DNA of 21,698 nt. Source: Actinomycetes bacterium. Its GTDB lineage: Bacteria; Actinomycetota; Acidimicrobiia; Acidimicrobiales; RAAP-2. The stretch is from positions 1 through 21,698 of the forward strand of contig JAKABC010000010.1 of the NCBI GenBank assembly GCA_021802025.1, in the 5' to 3' direction. This document shows positions 1-6,833 of the stretch, one piece after another. The notes beneath the pieces were generated by a model. It was not told the origin of the DNA, did not search any database, and saw only the letters and a program-made list of their open reading frames with translations. The position numbers were made by a program, and so were the translations under genes. The number at the start of each line of letters is the position of its first letter. The first letter of the stretch is position 1.

Positions 1-407
1 ACGGCCAGGCGACCGTCGCGCACGTCGAGCGCGGCGACCAGCCGGTCGCCCAGCGCGCCGACGAAGTCCGCCAGGGCTCCGGGCCTGGCCCACAGCGCCG
101 TGCCGACGACGACGCGCGCCGCCCCGGCGGCGAGGGCGGCCCGGGCCGCCGCCACCGAGCGCAGCCCGCCCGACACCTGCAGCGCGACCGACCCGGCGGC
201 CCGTACGCCGAGGGCGACGACCTCGGGGCGCAGACGACCGTCGCGGGCCCCCTCGAGGTCGACGAGGTGGATCATCGCCGGGGAGGTGGCGACGACGCGG
301 GCGATGAACGGCTCGAGGGGGAGCCGGAAGAGGACGCGGTCGTAGTCGCCGCGCTCGAGTCGCACGGCGTCGGTGCCGAGGACGTCGACGGCCGGGAGGA
401 GTTGCAT
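1..407 (-). CDS. hisA: HisA-type phosphoribosyl isomerase, N-terminal 135 residues (cut by window edge)
   Basis: HisA isomerises ProFAR to PRFAR, the fourth step of histidine synthesis, on a (beta/alpha)8 barrel. Visible signatures are the opening MQLLPAVD with the catalytic Asp8, IHLVDLEGA (46-54), the phosphate-binding-type SGGLRS (79-84, usually GGGIRS), VVVGTAL and the second catalytic Asp128 in ALDVRDG. The 3' half lies outside the window. The ATG at 407 is preferred because it gives the family's standard N-terminus. In many actinobacteria hisA (priA) sits between hisH and hisF; here it is alone and divergent from the other his genes. PriA enzymes also do the TrpF reaction, and this fragment cannot decide whether this one does. 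The identification as HisA rather than HisF rests on the N-terminal motif and on a separate hisF at 4705. Confidence 0.9.
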   Translation of the reverse strand, partial: MQLLPAVDVLGTDAVRLERGDYDRVLFRLPLEPFIARVVATSPAMIHLVDLEGARDGRLRPEVVALGVRAAGSVALQVSGGLRSVAAARAALAAGAARVVVGTALWARPGALADFVGALGDRLVAALDVRDGRLA

Positions 408-421
408 AGTAGCGAGGTAGC

Positions 422-427
422 ATAGTA
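422..427 (-). promoter_or_regulatory. Candidate -10 element for hisA (TACTAT)
   Basis: On the minus strand TACTAT (matching TAnnnT) lies 14 bases before the hisA ATG. Transcription from it would give a very short leader. It falls inside the octamer array, so a protein bound there would block it. Confidence 0.4.
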
Positions 428-431
428 GCAT
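426..431 (+). promoter_or_regulatory. Candidate -10 element for the his operon (TAGCAT)
   Basis: TAGCAT fits TAnnnT and is exactly 6 bases from the ATG at 438, the layout of a leaderless actinobacterial promoter. No Shine-Dalgarno precedes that ATG. The element is embedded in the octamer array. Confidence 0.45.
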
Positions 432-437
432 GATGGC

Positions 438-752
438 ATGACCAGTGGAAAAGTCCTGCCGGCCGGGGCGACCCCCGAGACGGCGCACCGCTTCGACGAC
501 CTCGTCGAGGCCTTCAGCCGTCTGCGGGACCCGGCCACCGTGGCAGCGTTCTTGCGCGACCTGTGCACGATGACCGAGCTCGACGCGATGGGCCAGCGGC
601 TCCAGGTGGCGCGCCTGGTCGACGAGGGCGTGCCCTACCAGGAGATCAGTCGGCGCACCGGGGCCTCGACCGCGACGGTGACCCGGGTCGCCCAGTGGCT
701 GCACCACGGCGAGGGGGGCTACCGGGCCGTCTTGAAAGCGGCGCGCCGATGA
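438..752 (+). CDS. TrpR-family regulator, YerC/HisR-like
   Basis: A 104-residue protein that is all TrpR-like helical fold. The core FLRDLCTMTELDAMGQRLQVA (38-58) matches the YerC signature, where the family reads DDLCTVNEI and AQRLEVAR. The helix-turn-helix follows at about 65-90 (PYQEISRRTGASTATVTRV). TrpR-family proteins repress by binding DNA as dimers, often with an amino acid corepressor. Comparative genomics in Gram-positive bacteria has linked YerC/HisR members to histidine genes. Here the gene is the first cistron of the his operon, overlaps hisG by ATGA, and starts at the edge of a tandem repeat array. Autoregulation with histidine as effector is therefore likely but inferred. The ATG at 438 is chosen for its TAGCAT-N6 promoter spacing. 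Confidence 0.85.
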   Translation: MTSGKVLPAGATPETAHRFDDLVEAFSRLRDPATVAAFLRDLCTMTELDAMGQRLQVARLVDEGVPYQEISRRTGASTATVTRVAQWLHHGEGGYRAVLKAARR

Positions 753-1606
753 GCCGGCGCCTCACCCTGGCCCTGCCCTCCAAGGGCCGCCTGCGCGAGC
801 CGTCGTGGGCGCTGCTCGAGGCGAGCGGCGTGGACCCCCAGGAGCCGGGGGAGCGGGTCCTGCAGTCGCACTGTCGCAACGCGGCCATCGACCTGCTCTT
901 CGTACGGGCCGACGACGTGCCCGAGTACGTCCAAGACGGCGTCGTCGACTGCGGCGTCACCGGGCTCGACCTCGTGGCCGAGCGCCAGTCGAACGTGGAG
1001 GTCCTCTTGCGCCTGGGCTTCGGCACGTGCTCGCTGCAGGCCGCCGTGCCCGACGGCGACCCGGCGCGCTCGCTCGGGGACCTCGAGGGCCGTCGCGTCG
1101 CCACCTCCCACCCCCACCTCGCCGCCAAGGGCCTCGCCGAGGGCGGGGTGGCGGCCGAGGTCGTCACGGTGGCCGGCGCGGTGGAGATCTCGCCCCGGCT
1201 CGGGCTCGCCGACGCCATCATCGACCTGGTCTCGACGGGCTCGACCCTGCGCACCAACGGACTGCGCGCGATCGGGGTCCTCTTCGAGTCCGAGGCGGTG
1301 CTCGTCGGACGGCCCGGCGACGCCGACAGCGAGGCGCGTCGGACCCTCACCACGGTCCTGGGCTCGGTGGTCGCGGCGCGGGCCAGCCGGTACCTGTTGT
1401 GCAACGTCACGCGTGAGCGCCTCGACGAGGTGACCGCGATCCTGCCCACGCGCGGTTCGCCGACGGTGATGGACCTCGCGACCTCGGGGCTGGTGGCGGT
1501 GCACGCCCTGGTGCCGGCGGCCGACATCTGGTCGCTCCTGCCGCGCCTGGAAGCGGCCGGGGCGAGCTCGATCCTCACGCTGCCCGTCGAGAGGATGGTG
1601 CCGTGA
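749..1606 (+). CDS. hisG: ATP phosphoribosyltransferase, long form
   Basis: HisG catalyses the committed step, ATP + PRPP to phosphoribosyl-ATP. The 285-residue length and the C-terminal domain (about 210-285, RYLLCNV then ILPTRGSPTV) identify the long form, which is feedback-inhibited by histidine and does not need HisZ. The N-terminal catalytic part shows LALPSKGRL (7-15), VDCGVTGLDLV (67-77) and the PRPP loop DAIIDLVSTGSTLRTNGL (155-172). The ATG overlaps the regulator's stop as ATGA, and hisD starts within its own stop as GTGA, so the cistrons are probably translationally coupled. The reading frame stays open upstream, but the ATG at 749 gives the normal family N-terminus. Confidence 0.95.
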   Translation: MSRRLTLALPSKGRLREPSWALLEASGVDPQEPGERVLQSHCRNAAIDLLFVRADDVPEYVQDGVVDCGVTGLDLVAERQSNVEVLLRLGFGTCSLQAAVPDGDPARSLGDLEGRRVATSHPHLAAKGLAEGGVAAEVVTVAGAVEISPRLGLADAIIDLVSTGSTLRTNGLRAIGVLFESEAVLVGRPGDADSEARRTLTTVLGSVVAARASRYLLCNVTRERLDEVTAILPTRGSPTVMDLATSGLVAVHALVPAADIWSLLPRLEAAGASSILTLPVERMVP

Positions 1607-2661
1607 GCCGCGCGGTCGTCTCGGACCCCTCGATCACGGTCGAGGGCATCGTGGCCGACGTGCGCGAGCGCGGTGACGCGGCGCTCGCGCACTGGTCGAA
1701 CCGCCTCGACGGCACGTCCTTCGAGCGGCCCCAACGCGCCGTCGCCTACGGGGACCTGCCCGTCGAGGCGGTCCTCGCTGCGGCGCGCAACGTGCGCACC
1801 TGGCACGCCGCCCAGCGCCCCCGCGACCTCATCCTTGAGGTGTCGCCCGGGGTCACCCTGGAGCGGCGTTGGTCGCCGTTGCGCTCGGTGGGGATCTACG
1901 TACCGACCGGACTGGTCTCCTCGCTCGTCATGACGGCCGTGCCGGCTCAGGAGGCGGGGGTCGAGCGCGTCGTCGTATGCACGCCCCCGCGCGGGGCGGC
2001 TTCGGTCGCGGCGGCCGCCGCGCTGCTCGGGGTCGACGAGGTGTGGGCCCTCGGCGGCGCCCAGGCCATCGCCGCGATGGCCTACGGCACCGAGTCGATC
2101 GCGCCGGTCGACAAGATCGTGGGCCCGGGCGGCGGCGCGGTGAACGCGGCCAAGCTGCTCGTCAGCCGCGACGTGGCCATCGACCTGCCGGCCGGACCGA
2201 GCGAGGTGGTCGTGGCGGCCGACGAGGGCTTCGATCCCACGATCATCGACCAGGAGCTGGCGGCCCAGCTCGAGCACGGCCCCGACTCCAAGGGCCACGT
2301 CGTGTGGGTCGGAGACGACCTCGAGGCGGCGCTCGAGCAGGTCGAGGCGTACGCGGCCGAGCACGTGGCGCTGCTCGGGCCCCGGGCCGAGTCGCTCGCG
2401 GGGCGCATCCGCAACGCCGGGGCCGTCTTCGTCGGCCCCTACGCGCCCGTGCCGGCCGGGGACTACGCCACCGGCGGCAACCACGTCCTGCCCACCGGGG
2501 GCTGGGCGCGCTCGACGGGCGGGCTGGGACTGGAGAGCTTCATGAAGTGCGTGACCGTCCAGCGGATCACCGAGGACGGCCTCGCGCGCCTCGCCCCGAC
2601 GATCGAGGCCCTGGCCGAGCTCGAGGGCCTCGAGGCGCACAAGCGGACGGCGCGACGATGA
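1603..2661 (+). CDS. hisD: Histidinol dehydrogenase, unusually short form
   Basis: HisD oxidises histidinol to histidine in two NAD-dependent steps. This protein has 352 residues against 434 in E. coli. Zinc ligands and catalytic residues all align: Gln222, His225, Glu253-His254, Asp287, His294, His346, corresponding to E. coli Q259, H262, E326-H327, D360, H367, H419. Spacing from Glu253 to His346 is identical to E. coli. Between His225 and Glu253, 36 residues are missing, and about 37 more are missing ahead of Gln222, mainly at the N-terminus. Other family motifs present are GGAQAIAAMAYGTE (151-164), DKIVGPG (170-176; the usual following Asn is Gly) and PAGPSE. The GTG start overlaps the hisG stop. 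No in-frame start further upstream would restore a normal N-terminus without entering hisG. Confidence 0.9.
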   Translation: MSRAVVSDPSITVEGIVADVRERGDAALAHWSNRLDGTSFERPQRAVAYGDLPVEAVLAAARNVRTWHAAQRPRDLILEVSPGVTLERRWSPLRSVGIYVPTGLVSSLVMTAVPAQEAGVERVVVCTPPRGAASVAAAAALLGVDEVWALGGAQAIAAMAYGTESIAPVDKIVGPGGGAVNAAKLLVSRDVAIDLPAGPSEVVVAADEGFDPTIIDQELAAQLEHGPDSKGHVVWVGDDLEAALEQVEAYAAEHVALLGPRAESLAGRIRNAGAVFVGPYAPVPAGDYATGGNHVLPTGGWARSTGGLGLESFMKCVTVQRITEDGLARLAPTIEALAELEGLEAHKRTARR

Positions 2662-4175
2662 CCCCCGAGGTCCTCGACGCCTACCGCTGGCCGCCCTCGA
2701 GCGAGTCGATCGCGGCCCGGGTCGGCCTCGACCCCGCACGGATCGTGCGCTTCGACGGCAACGTCGCGGCCGTCCCGCCACCGAGCGCCCGGCCCGCGGC
2801 GCTCGCCCGGGCTTTGGCTGAGATCAACGAGTACGACCGGGGACGATACGAGCCCCTGCGCCGGGCCATCGCCGAGCACCACGGCGTCGAACTCGACCAG
2901 GTCGCCCTGGGGGCCGGCAGCGACGAGTTCATCGTCCTGCTCGCGCGCCTGTACGCCGCGGGCGGCACCGTCGCGACGGTGCCGGGCTTCACGTACTCGA
3001 TGTACCGCTACGCGGCGCTCATGGCCGGCGCGACCCTGGTCGAGGAGCCGGCGGGGGCCGACCTCGTCTTCGTCTGTCGGCCGAACAACCCGACCGGCGA
3101 GATGGTGGAGGTGCCTGCGACCTCCGGCCAGCTCGTCCTCGACGAGGCCTACGCCCAGTACGCGGGGCTCGACGCGCGCGAGGGGCTCGCCCGCGGGGCG
3201 ATCGTGCTGCGCACGTTCTCCAAGGCCTTCGGCCTCGCGGGGGCCCGGGTGGGCTACGCGCTGGCCGACCCCGAGACGATCGCCGCGGTCACCTCGCGCC
3301 AGGCGCCCCTCTCGGTGTCGTCGCTCTCGGCCGCCCTGGCCCTGGCGGCCCTGGCCACCCCGGTCGACGTCGCGCCGGCCCTCGCCGAGCGCGAGCGGCT
3401 CGCCCGGGAGATGGCCGCCCTCGGGCTCGAACCGCTCCCCTCGTCGACCAACTTCCTCTTCGTGCCGATGGCTGATCCTGAGGCGCTCGTGGAGCGGCTC
3501 CTGCCCTACGGGGCGGTGACCAGGGCGTACCCGGGTGGGCTGCGGGTGAGCGTACGCGACGAGGTCGACAACGACTTCCTCCTCGAGTGCCTGGCCGCCG
3601 AACGTCGCGGGGTGGCGCCGGACGAGCCCTGGACCCGCCACGAGCGCGCCACCGCCGAGACGCGGCTCTCCGTGCGGCTGCGCCCCGACGGGGCGGGTCG
3701 GGTGCTGGTCGACACCGGACAGGGCTTCTACGACCACATGGTCACCCAGCTCGCCTTCAACGCGGGGATGGACCTGCGCCTCGAGGGGGTGGGCGACCCC
3801 GAGACCGGGAGCCACCACACGGTCGAGGACGCCATGCGGGCCCTCGGCGAGGCGCTCGACCGCGCCCTGGGGGACCGGCGGGGACGGGCCCGCTACGGCG
3901 AGGCCCGCGTCCCGATGGACGAGGCCCTCGCCCACGCGGTGGTGGACCTCTCGGGCCGCGCGACGGCCGCCATCGCCGTCGAGCCCGACGAGGGGATGGT
4001 GGCCCACGCCCTCGAGTCGCTCGTCCAGACCGCCCGGATAACCCTGCACGTCACGGCGACGGGTCGCAACGCCCACCACACGTCCGAGGCCGCCTTCAAG
4101 GCGGTGGGGCGCGCGTTGCGCCAGGCGCTCGCGCGCTCGGGCACGGTCGTCGCCTCGACCAAGGGCACCTTGTGA
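2658..4175 (+). CDS. hisC-hisB: Fused histidinol-phosphate aminotransferase / imidazoleglycerol-phosphate dehydratase (HisC-HisB)
   Basis: One uninterrupted 505-residue frame carries two enzymes. Residues 1 to about 312 are a PLP fold-type I HisC: LGAGSDEF (84-91), RPNNPTG (141-147), DEAYA (162-166), the Schiff-base Lys189 in TFSKAFGLAGARVGY, and the phosphate-binding GLRVSVR (294-300). Residues from about 328 are HisB: ATAET (331-335), FYDHM (357-361), HHTVED (386-391), RYG..RVPMDE (412-422), LHV (463-465), HHTSEAAFKA (473-482) and STKGTL (500-505), so the metal-binding histidine and glutamate set is complete. Two usually conserved HisB positions differ: FNAG where the family often has His, and TGSHH instead of a DDHH-like run. 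The enzymes catalyse non-consecutive steps (HisB then HisC). An internal GTG at 3612 (residue 319) could give free HisB. The gene overlaps both neighbours by 4 bases. Confidence 0.9.
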   Translation: MTPEVLDAYRWPPSSESIAARVGLDPARIVRFDGNVAAVPPPSARPAALARALAEINEYDRGRYEPLRRAIAEHHGVELDQVALGAGSDEFIVLLARLYAAGGTVATVPGFTYSMYRYAALMAGATLVEEPAGADLVFVCRPNNPTGEMVEVPATSGQLVLDEAYAQYAGLDAREGLARGAIVLRTFSKAFGLAGARVGYALADPETIAAVTSRQAPLSVSSLSAALALAALATPVDVAPALAERERLAREMAALGLEPLPSSTNFLFVPMADPEALVERLLPYGAVTRAYPGGLRVSVRDEVDNDFLLECLAAERRGVAPDEPWTRHERATAETRLSVRLRPDGAGRVLVDTGQGFYDHMVTQLAFNAGMDLRLEGVGDPETGSHHTVEDAMRALGEALDRALGDRRGRARYGEARVPMDEALAHAVVDLSGRATAAIAVEPDEGMVAHALESLVQTARITLHVTATGRNAHHTSEAAFKAVGRALRQALARSGTVVASTKGTL

Positions 4176-4723
4176 GTGTCGTCGTGGTCGACTACGGCGC
4201 GGGCAACACCCGCAGCGTGCTCGCCGCGCTCGCGCACCTGGGCGCGGGTGGCGTGGTGACGAGCGACGCACACGCCATCGGGTCGGCCGACCTCGTGATC
4301 CTGCCCGGGGTCGGCTCGGCGCGCAGCGCGATGGACCACCTGCGCGCGACGGGAGCGGCCGAGGCGCTGGTGGGCCGGGTGCGCGACGGGGGCGCCACCC
4401 TCGGGATCTGCCTCGGGCTGCAGCTGGCCCTGGCGCGTAGCGCCGAGGACGGTGGGGTCGAGGGGCTGGGCCTGGCCCCCGGGGAGGTCGTGCGTCTTAG
4501 CTCGGTGCGAGTCCCGCGCTTGGGCTGGTGCGCCGTCGAGCCCTGGGGCGACACGTACTACTTCGCCCACTCCTACGTCGCGCGCAGCGACGCCGCGGTC
4601 GCCTGGGCCGAGGGCGAGGTCGCGGCGGTCCGCGCCGGGTCGTTCCTCGGCGTCCAGTTCCACCCCGAGAAGAGCGGACCGGCCGGCCTGGCCTTCCTGG
4701 AGCGATGCCTCTGCCCCGCCTGA
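4172..4723 (+). CDS. hisH: Imidazole glycerol phosphate synthase, glutamine amidotransferase subunit
   Basis: HisH hydrolyses glutamine and channels ammonia to HisF. It has 183 residues, slightly short for the family (about 200). The class I amidotransferase triad is visible: nucleophile Cys80 in LGICLGLQL, and His164 and Glu166 in VQFHPEKS. The oxyanion-strand motif LPGVGSA (44-50), VVDYGAGN at the start and the HisH-typical YYFAHSY (129-135) support the call over other amidotransferases. The GTG at 4172 overlaps the hisC-hisB stop as GTGA. The 3' end overlaps hisF by 19 bases, consistent with tight stoichiometric coupling of the two subunits. Confidence 0.95.
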   Translation: MSVVVVDYGAGNTRSVLAALAHLGAGGVVTSDAHAIGSADLVILPGVGSARSAMDHLRATGAAEALVGRVRDGGATLGICLGLQLALARSAEDGGVEGLGLAPGEVVRLSSVRVPRLGWCAVEPWGDTYYFAHSYVARSDAAVAWAEGEVAAVRAGSFLGVQFHPEKSGPAGLAFLERCLCPA

Positions 4724-5451
4724 TCCCCTGTCTCGACGTCGCCCACGGGCGCGTCGTTAAGGGCGTCAGCTTCGTCGGGCTGCGCGACGTGGGCGACCCC
4801 GTCGAGTTGGCGCGCCACTACAGCGAGGGTGGCGCCGACGAGCTGGTGCTACTCGACATCGCGGCGACCCCGGAGGAGACCGCGACCCTCACCGAGGTCG
4901 TCGAGCGCGTGGCCGACGTCGTGTCGATCCCCTTCACGGTCGGCGGCGGCATCCGCAGCGTGGCCGACGCCACGCGGGTCATCGAGGCCGGCGCGGACCG
5001 GGTCTCACTCAACTCGGCCGCGCTGGCCGACCCGGGCCTCGTGACCGGGGTGGCCGAGCGCTTCGGCTCCCAGGCGGTCGTCGTGGCCATCGACGCGGGC
5101 GACGAGGTCGTCCACACCCACGGCGGACGCGTCGCGACCTCGGTGGGAGTGGTGGCCTGGGCGAGGGAGGCGGCGGCTCGCGGCGCGGGCGAGATCCTGC
5201 TCACCTCGATCCGCCAGGACGGCCGGCGCAGCGGCTACGACCTCGAACTGACCCGCCGGGTCCGCGAGGCGATCGACGTGCCGGTCATCGCCTCGGGCGG
5301 GGCCGGCTCGGCCCGCCACGTCGCCGACGCGCTGGCGGTCACCGACGCGGCGCTGGTCGCCTCGATCGTCCACGAGGACCCGGGCGGGCTGGGCGCCCTG
5401 CGCGAGGCGGTGGTGGCCTGCGGGGCCCGACTGCGCGAGGTGGTGCGATGA
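4705..5451 (+). CDS. hisF: Imidazole glycerol phosphate synthase, cyclase subunit
   Basis: HisF forms IGP and AICAR from PRFAR and ammonia on a (beta/alpha)8 barrel. The 248-residue protein keeps the catalytic pair at canonical numbers, Asp11 (IPCLDV) and Asp130 (VVAIDAG), plus GRVVKGV (15-21), TVGGGIRS (78-85), SLNSAAL, and the phosphate loops SGYDLEL and IASGGAGS. One oddity: the normally near-invariant SxDxDG segment reads SIRQDG (168-173), so the first Asp is Arg while the second (Asp172) is kept. The loop after Asp130 is about four residues shorter than in Thermotoga HisF. The ATG at 4705 lies inside hisH, and the stop overlaps hisIE as ATGA. Confidence 0.95.
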   Translation: MPLPRLIPCLDVAHGRVVKGVSFVGLRDVGDPVELARHYSEGGADELVLLDIAATPEETATLTEVVERVADVVSIPFTVGGGIRSVADATRVIEAGADRVSLNSAALADPGLVTGVAERFGSQAVVVAIDAGDEVVHTHGGRVATSVGVVAWAREAAARGAGEILLTSIRQDGRRSGYDLELTRRVREAIDVPVIASGGAGSARHVADALAVTDAALVASIVHEDPGGLGALREAVVACGARLREVVR

Positions 5452-5996
5452 GCGAGCTGCGCGCGGCCATCGTCCAAGACGAGGAGACCGGGCGGGTCCT
5501 CATGCTCGGGTGGATGGACGACGAGGCGCTCGCGCGCACCCGCGAGACCGGTGAGGTCCACTTCTACTCGCGTAGCCGCCAGCGGCTGTGGAAGAAGGGC
5601 GAGACCTCGGGCCACGTGCTGCACGTCGTGGAGGTCGTCCCCGACTGCGACGACGACGCCCTGTTGGTGCGCGCCCACCCCGCGGGGCCGACCTGTCACG
5701 AGGGCTCGACCTCGTGCTTCAGCCCCTGGCTGTGGCGACGGATCCTGCGCCGCGAGGCCGCGGCGAGCGAGGACTCCTACGTGGCGCGCCAGCTGGCCGC
5801 CGGCGTGGCGCTCAACGCGCGCAAGGTCGGTGAGGAGGCGGTGGAGCTCGCGGTGGCGGCCCTGGCCGAGTCGGACGAGCGGGTGGTGGAAGAGGCCGCC
5901 GACCTCTACTTCCACGCCCTGTTGCTGTTGCGCGCGCGGGGTCTCGACCCGACCCGGGTCGAGGACGAGCTGCGCCGGCGGGCGGCCGGGCCCTAG
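5448..5996 (+). CDS. hisIE: Bifunctional phosphoribosyl-AMP cyclohydrolase / phosphoribosyl-ATP pyrophosphohydrolase
   Basis: This 182-residue fusion does steps two and three of the pathway. The HisI domain (1 to about 100) shows GWMDDEAL (21-28), SRSRQRLWKKGETSGH (41-56), the metal-binding DCDDD (66-70), CHEG (83-86) and Cys90. The HisE domain (about 105-182) shows SYVARQL, KVGEEAVE (126-133) and EEAADLYFH (148-156), the MazG-like metal site. HisIE fusions are common in enterobacteria and plants, while many actinobacteria carry separate hisI and hisE, so the fusion is worth noting. It is the last gene of the operon. Its TAG shares the palindrome CTAG (5993-5996) with the stop of the convergent dioxygenase gene, leaving no room for an intergenic terminator. 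Confidence 0.93.
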   Translation: MSELRAAIVQDEETGRVLMLGWMDDEALARTRETGEVHFYSRSRQRLWKKGETSGHVLHVVEVVPDCDDDALLVRAHPAGPTCHEGSTSCFSPWLWRRILRREAAASEDSYVARQLAAGVALNARKVGEEAVELAVAALAESDERVVEEAADLYFHALLLLRARGLDPTRVEDELRRRAAGP

Positions 5997-6778
5997 AGGG
6001 TCGCGCCGGGCAGCTGGTAGGCCGTCATCGACAGCGAGCCCAGCTCGTAGCCGTCGACGAGGGTCTCGGCGCGCTGGTTGGCGGCGCCGGCCAGACCGGC
6101 CAGGTAGGCGAGGGGCAAGAAGTGGTCGGGGGTGGGCACGGCCCGAGCGAAGTCGGGGTGGCCGCTCACCGCGCCCAGCCCGGTGGGGTCGTGGGTCATC
6201 ACCTCGCGGGCCGCGTCGTCGAAGCGGTGGGCCCAGTCCTCGCCCACCCCCGCCGCGCGCCAGTCGATGAGGCGCAGGTTGTGCACGACGTTGCCGCTGC
6301 CCACGATGAGGACCCCCTCGGTGCGCAGCTGGTGGAGTCGCGCCCCCAGGGCGAGGTGCTCGTCGAGGGACATCTGGGCGTTGACCGACAGCTGCAGGAC
6401 GGGCACGTCGGCCCGGGGGAACATGTGCACCAGGACCGACCAGGTGCCGTGGTCGATGCCCCAGCTGTCGGCGTCGAGACCGACGTAGGCGGGCTTGACG
6501 ACCTCGCTCACGCGCGCGGCGATCTCGGGGTCGCCCGGGGCGGGGTAGTCGACGGCGAACAGCTCGGGCGGGAACCCGTAGAAGTCGTGGATGGTGCGGG
6601 GTCGAGCCATCGCCGTGACGGCGGTGATGTTGACGTACCAGTGGGCCGAGACCACGAGGACCGCGCGGGGCGAGACCGAGGCGCCAAAGCGCGACCACGC
6701 CTCGGTGTAGCGGTTGTGCTCGAGCGCGTTCATGGGGTTGCCGTGGCCCACGAAGACCGCGGGGGTGAGGGTCGTCAT
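5993..6778 (-). CDS. ygiD: DODA-type extradiol aromatic-ring-opening dioxygenase (YgiD family)
   Basis: A class III extradiol dioxygenase-fold protein of 261 residues, closely resembling E. coli YgiD, for which 4,5-DOPA dioxygenase activity is reported. Putative metal ligands His12 (FVGHGNPMN), His46 (VSAHWY) and His219 (PTPDHFLPL) are present, as are His110 (WGIDHGTW) and His166 (SGNVVHNLR) of the active-site region. TIHDFYGFP (62-70) and GSLSM (247-251) are further family marks. The in vivo substrate is unknown. The ATG at 6778 is chosen over a longer frame because it gives MTTLTPAVFVGHG and has TACGCT 8 bases upstream. A near-palindrome covers that promoter. The gene is convergent with hisIE, divergent from the GH3 gene, and appears monocistronic. 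Confidence 0.9.
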   Translation of the reverse strand: MTTLTPAVFVGHGNPMNALEHNRYTEAWSRFGASVSPRAVLVVSAHWYVNITAVTAMARPRTIHDFYGFPPELFAVDYPAPGDPEIAARVSEVVKPAYVGLDADSWGIDHGTWSVLVHMFPRADVPVLQLSVNAQMSLDEHLALGARLHQLRTEGVLIVGSGNVVHNLRLIDWRAAGVGEDWAHRFDDAAREVMTHDPTGLGAVSGHPDFARAVPTPDHFLPLAYLAGLAGAANQRAETLVDGYELGSLSMTAYQLPGATL

Positions 6779-6779
6779 G

Positions 6780-6797
6780 GTCAATAAGCGTACTGAC
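6780..6797. promoter_or_regulatory. 18-bp near-palindrome over the ygiD promoter, candidate operator
   Basis: GTCAATAAGCGTACTGAC matches its own reverse complement at 14 of 18 positions (GTCAnTAnGCnTAnTGAC). It contains the TACGCT -10 of ygiD and stops two bases before the ygiD ATG, so bound protein would occlude that promoter. It lies about 25 bases upstream of the GH3 -10. No regulator gene is adjacent, so the factor is unknown. Confidence 0.4.
6787..6792 (-). promoter_or_regulatory. Candidate -10 element for ygiD (TACGCT)
   Basis: TACGCT on the minus strand ends 8 bases before the ATG at 6778. There is no Shine-Dalgarno between them, so the transcript would be leaderless or nearly so. Confidence 0.4.
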
Positions 6798-6821
6798 AGG
6801 GGGCGCGCAGTGGCCCGCCCG

Positions 6822-6827
6822 TAGCGT
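6822..6827 (+). promoter_or_regulatory. Candidate -10 element for the GH3 gene (TAGCGT)
   Basis: TAGCGT is followed by exactly 6 bases (gagggg) and the GTG at 6834. The spacing supports a leaderless transcript starting at the GTG. Confidence 0.45.
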
Positions 6828-6833
6828 GAGGGG

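Larger units (their letters stand above)
401..440. promoter_or_regulatory. Five tandem 8-bp repeats between the hisA and hisR start codons: candidate TrpR-family operator
   Basis: Reading in steps of eight from 401 gives GTTGCATA, GTAGCGAG, GTAGCATA, GTAGCATG and ATGGCATG, consensus GTAGCATR. The array begins inside the hisA start region (405-407) and ends exactly at the regulator's ATG (438-440), so it fills the divergent intergenic space and overlaps both -10 elements. TrpR-family dimers are known to stack on operators at 8-bp displacement. Binding of the adjacent TrpR-like protein here is inferred from that spacing and from the location. Confidence 0.6.

Noticed and set aside
408..437. A histidine leader peptide attenuator or T-box ahead of the his operon
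   Set aside because: Only 30 bases separate the divergent start codons and they are filled by the octamer array, so there is no room for a leader RNA.
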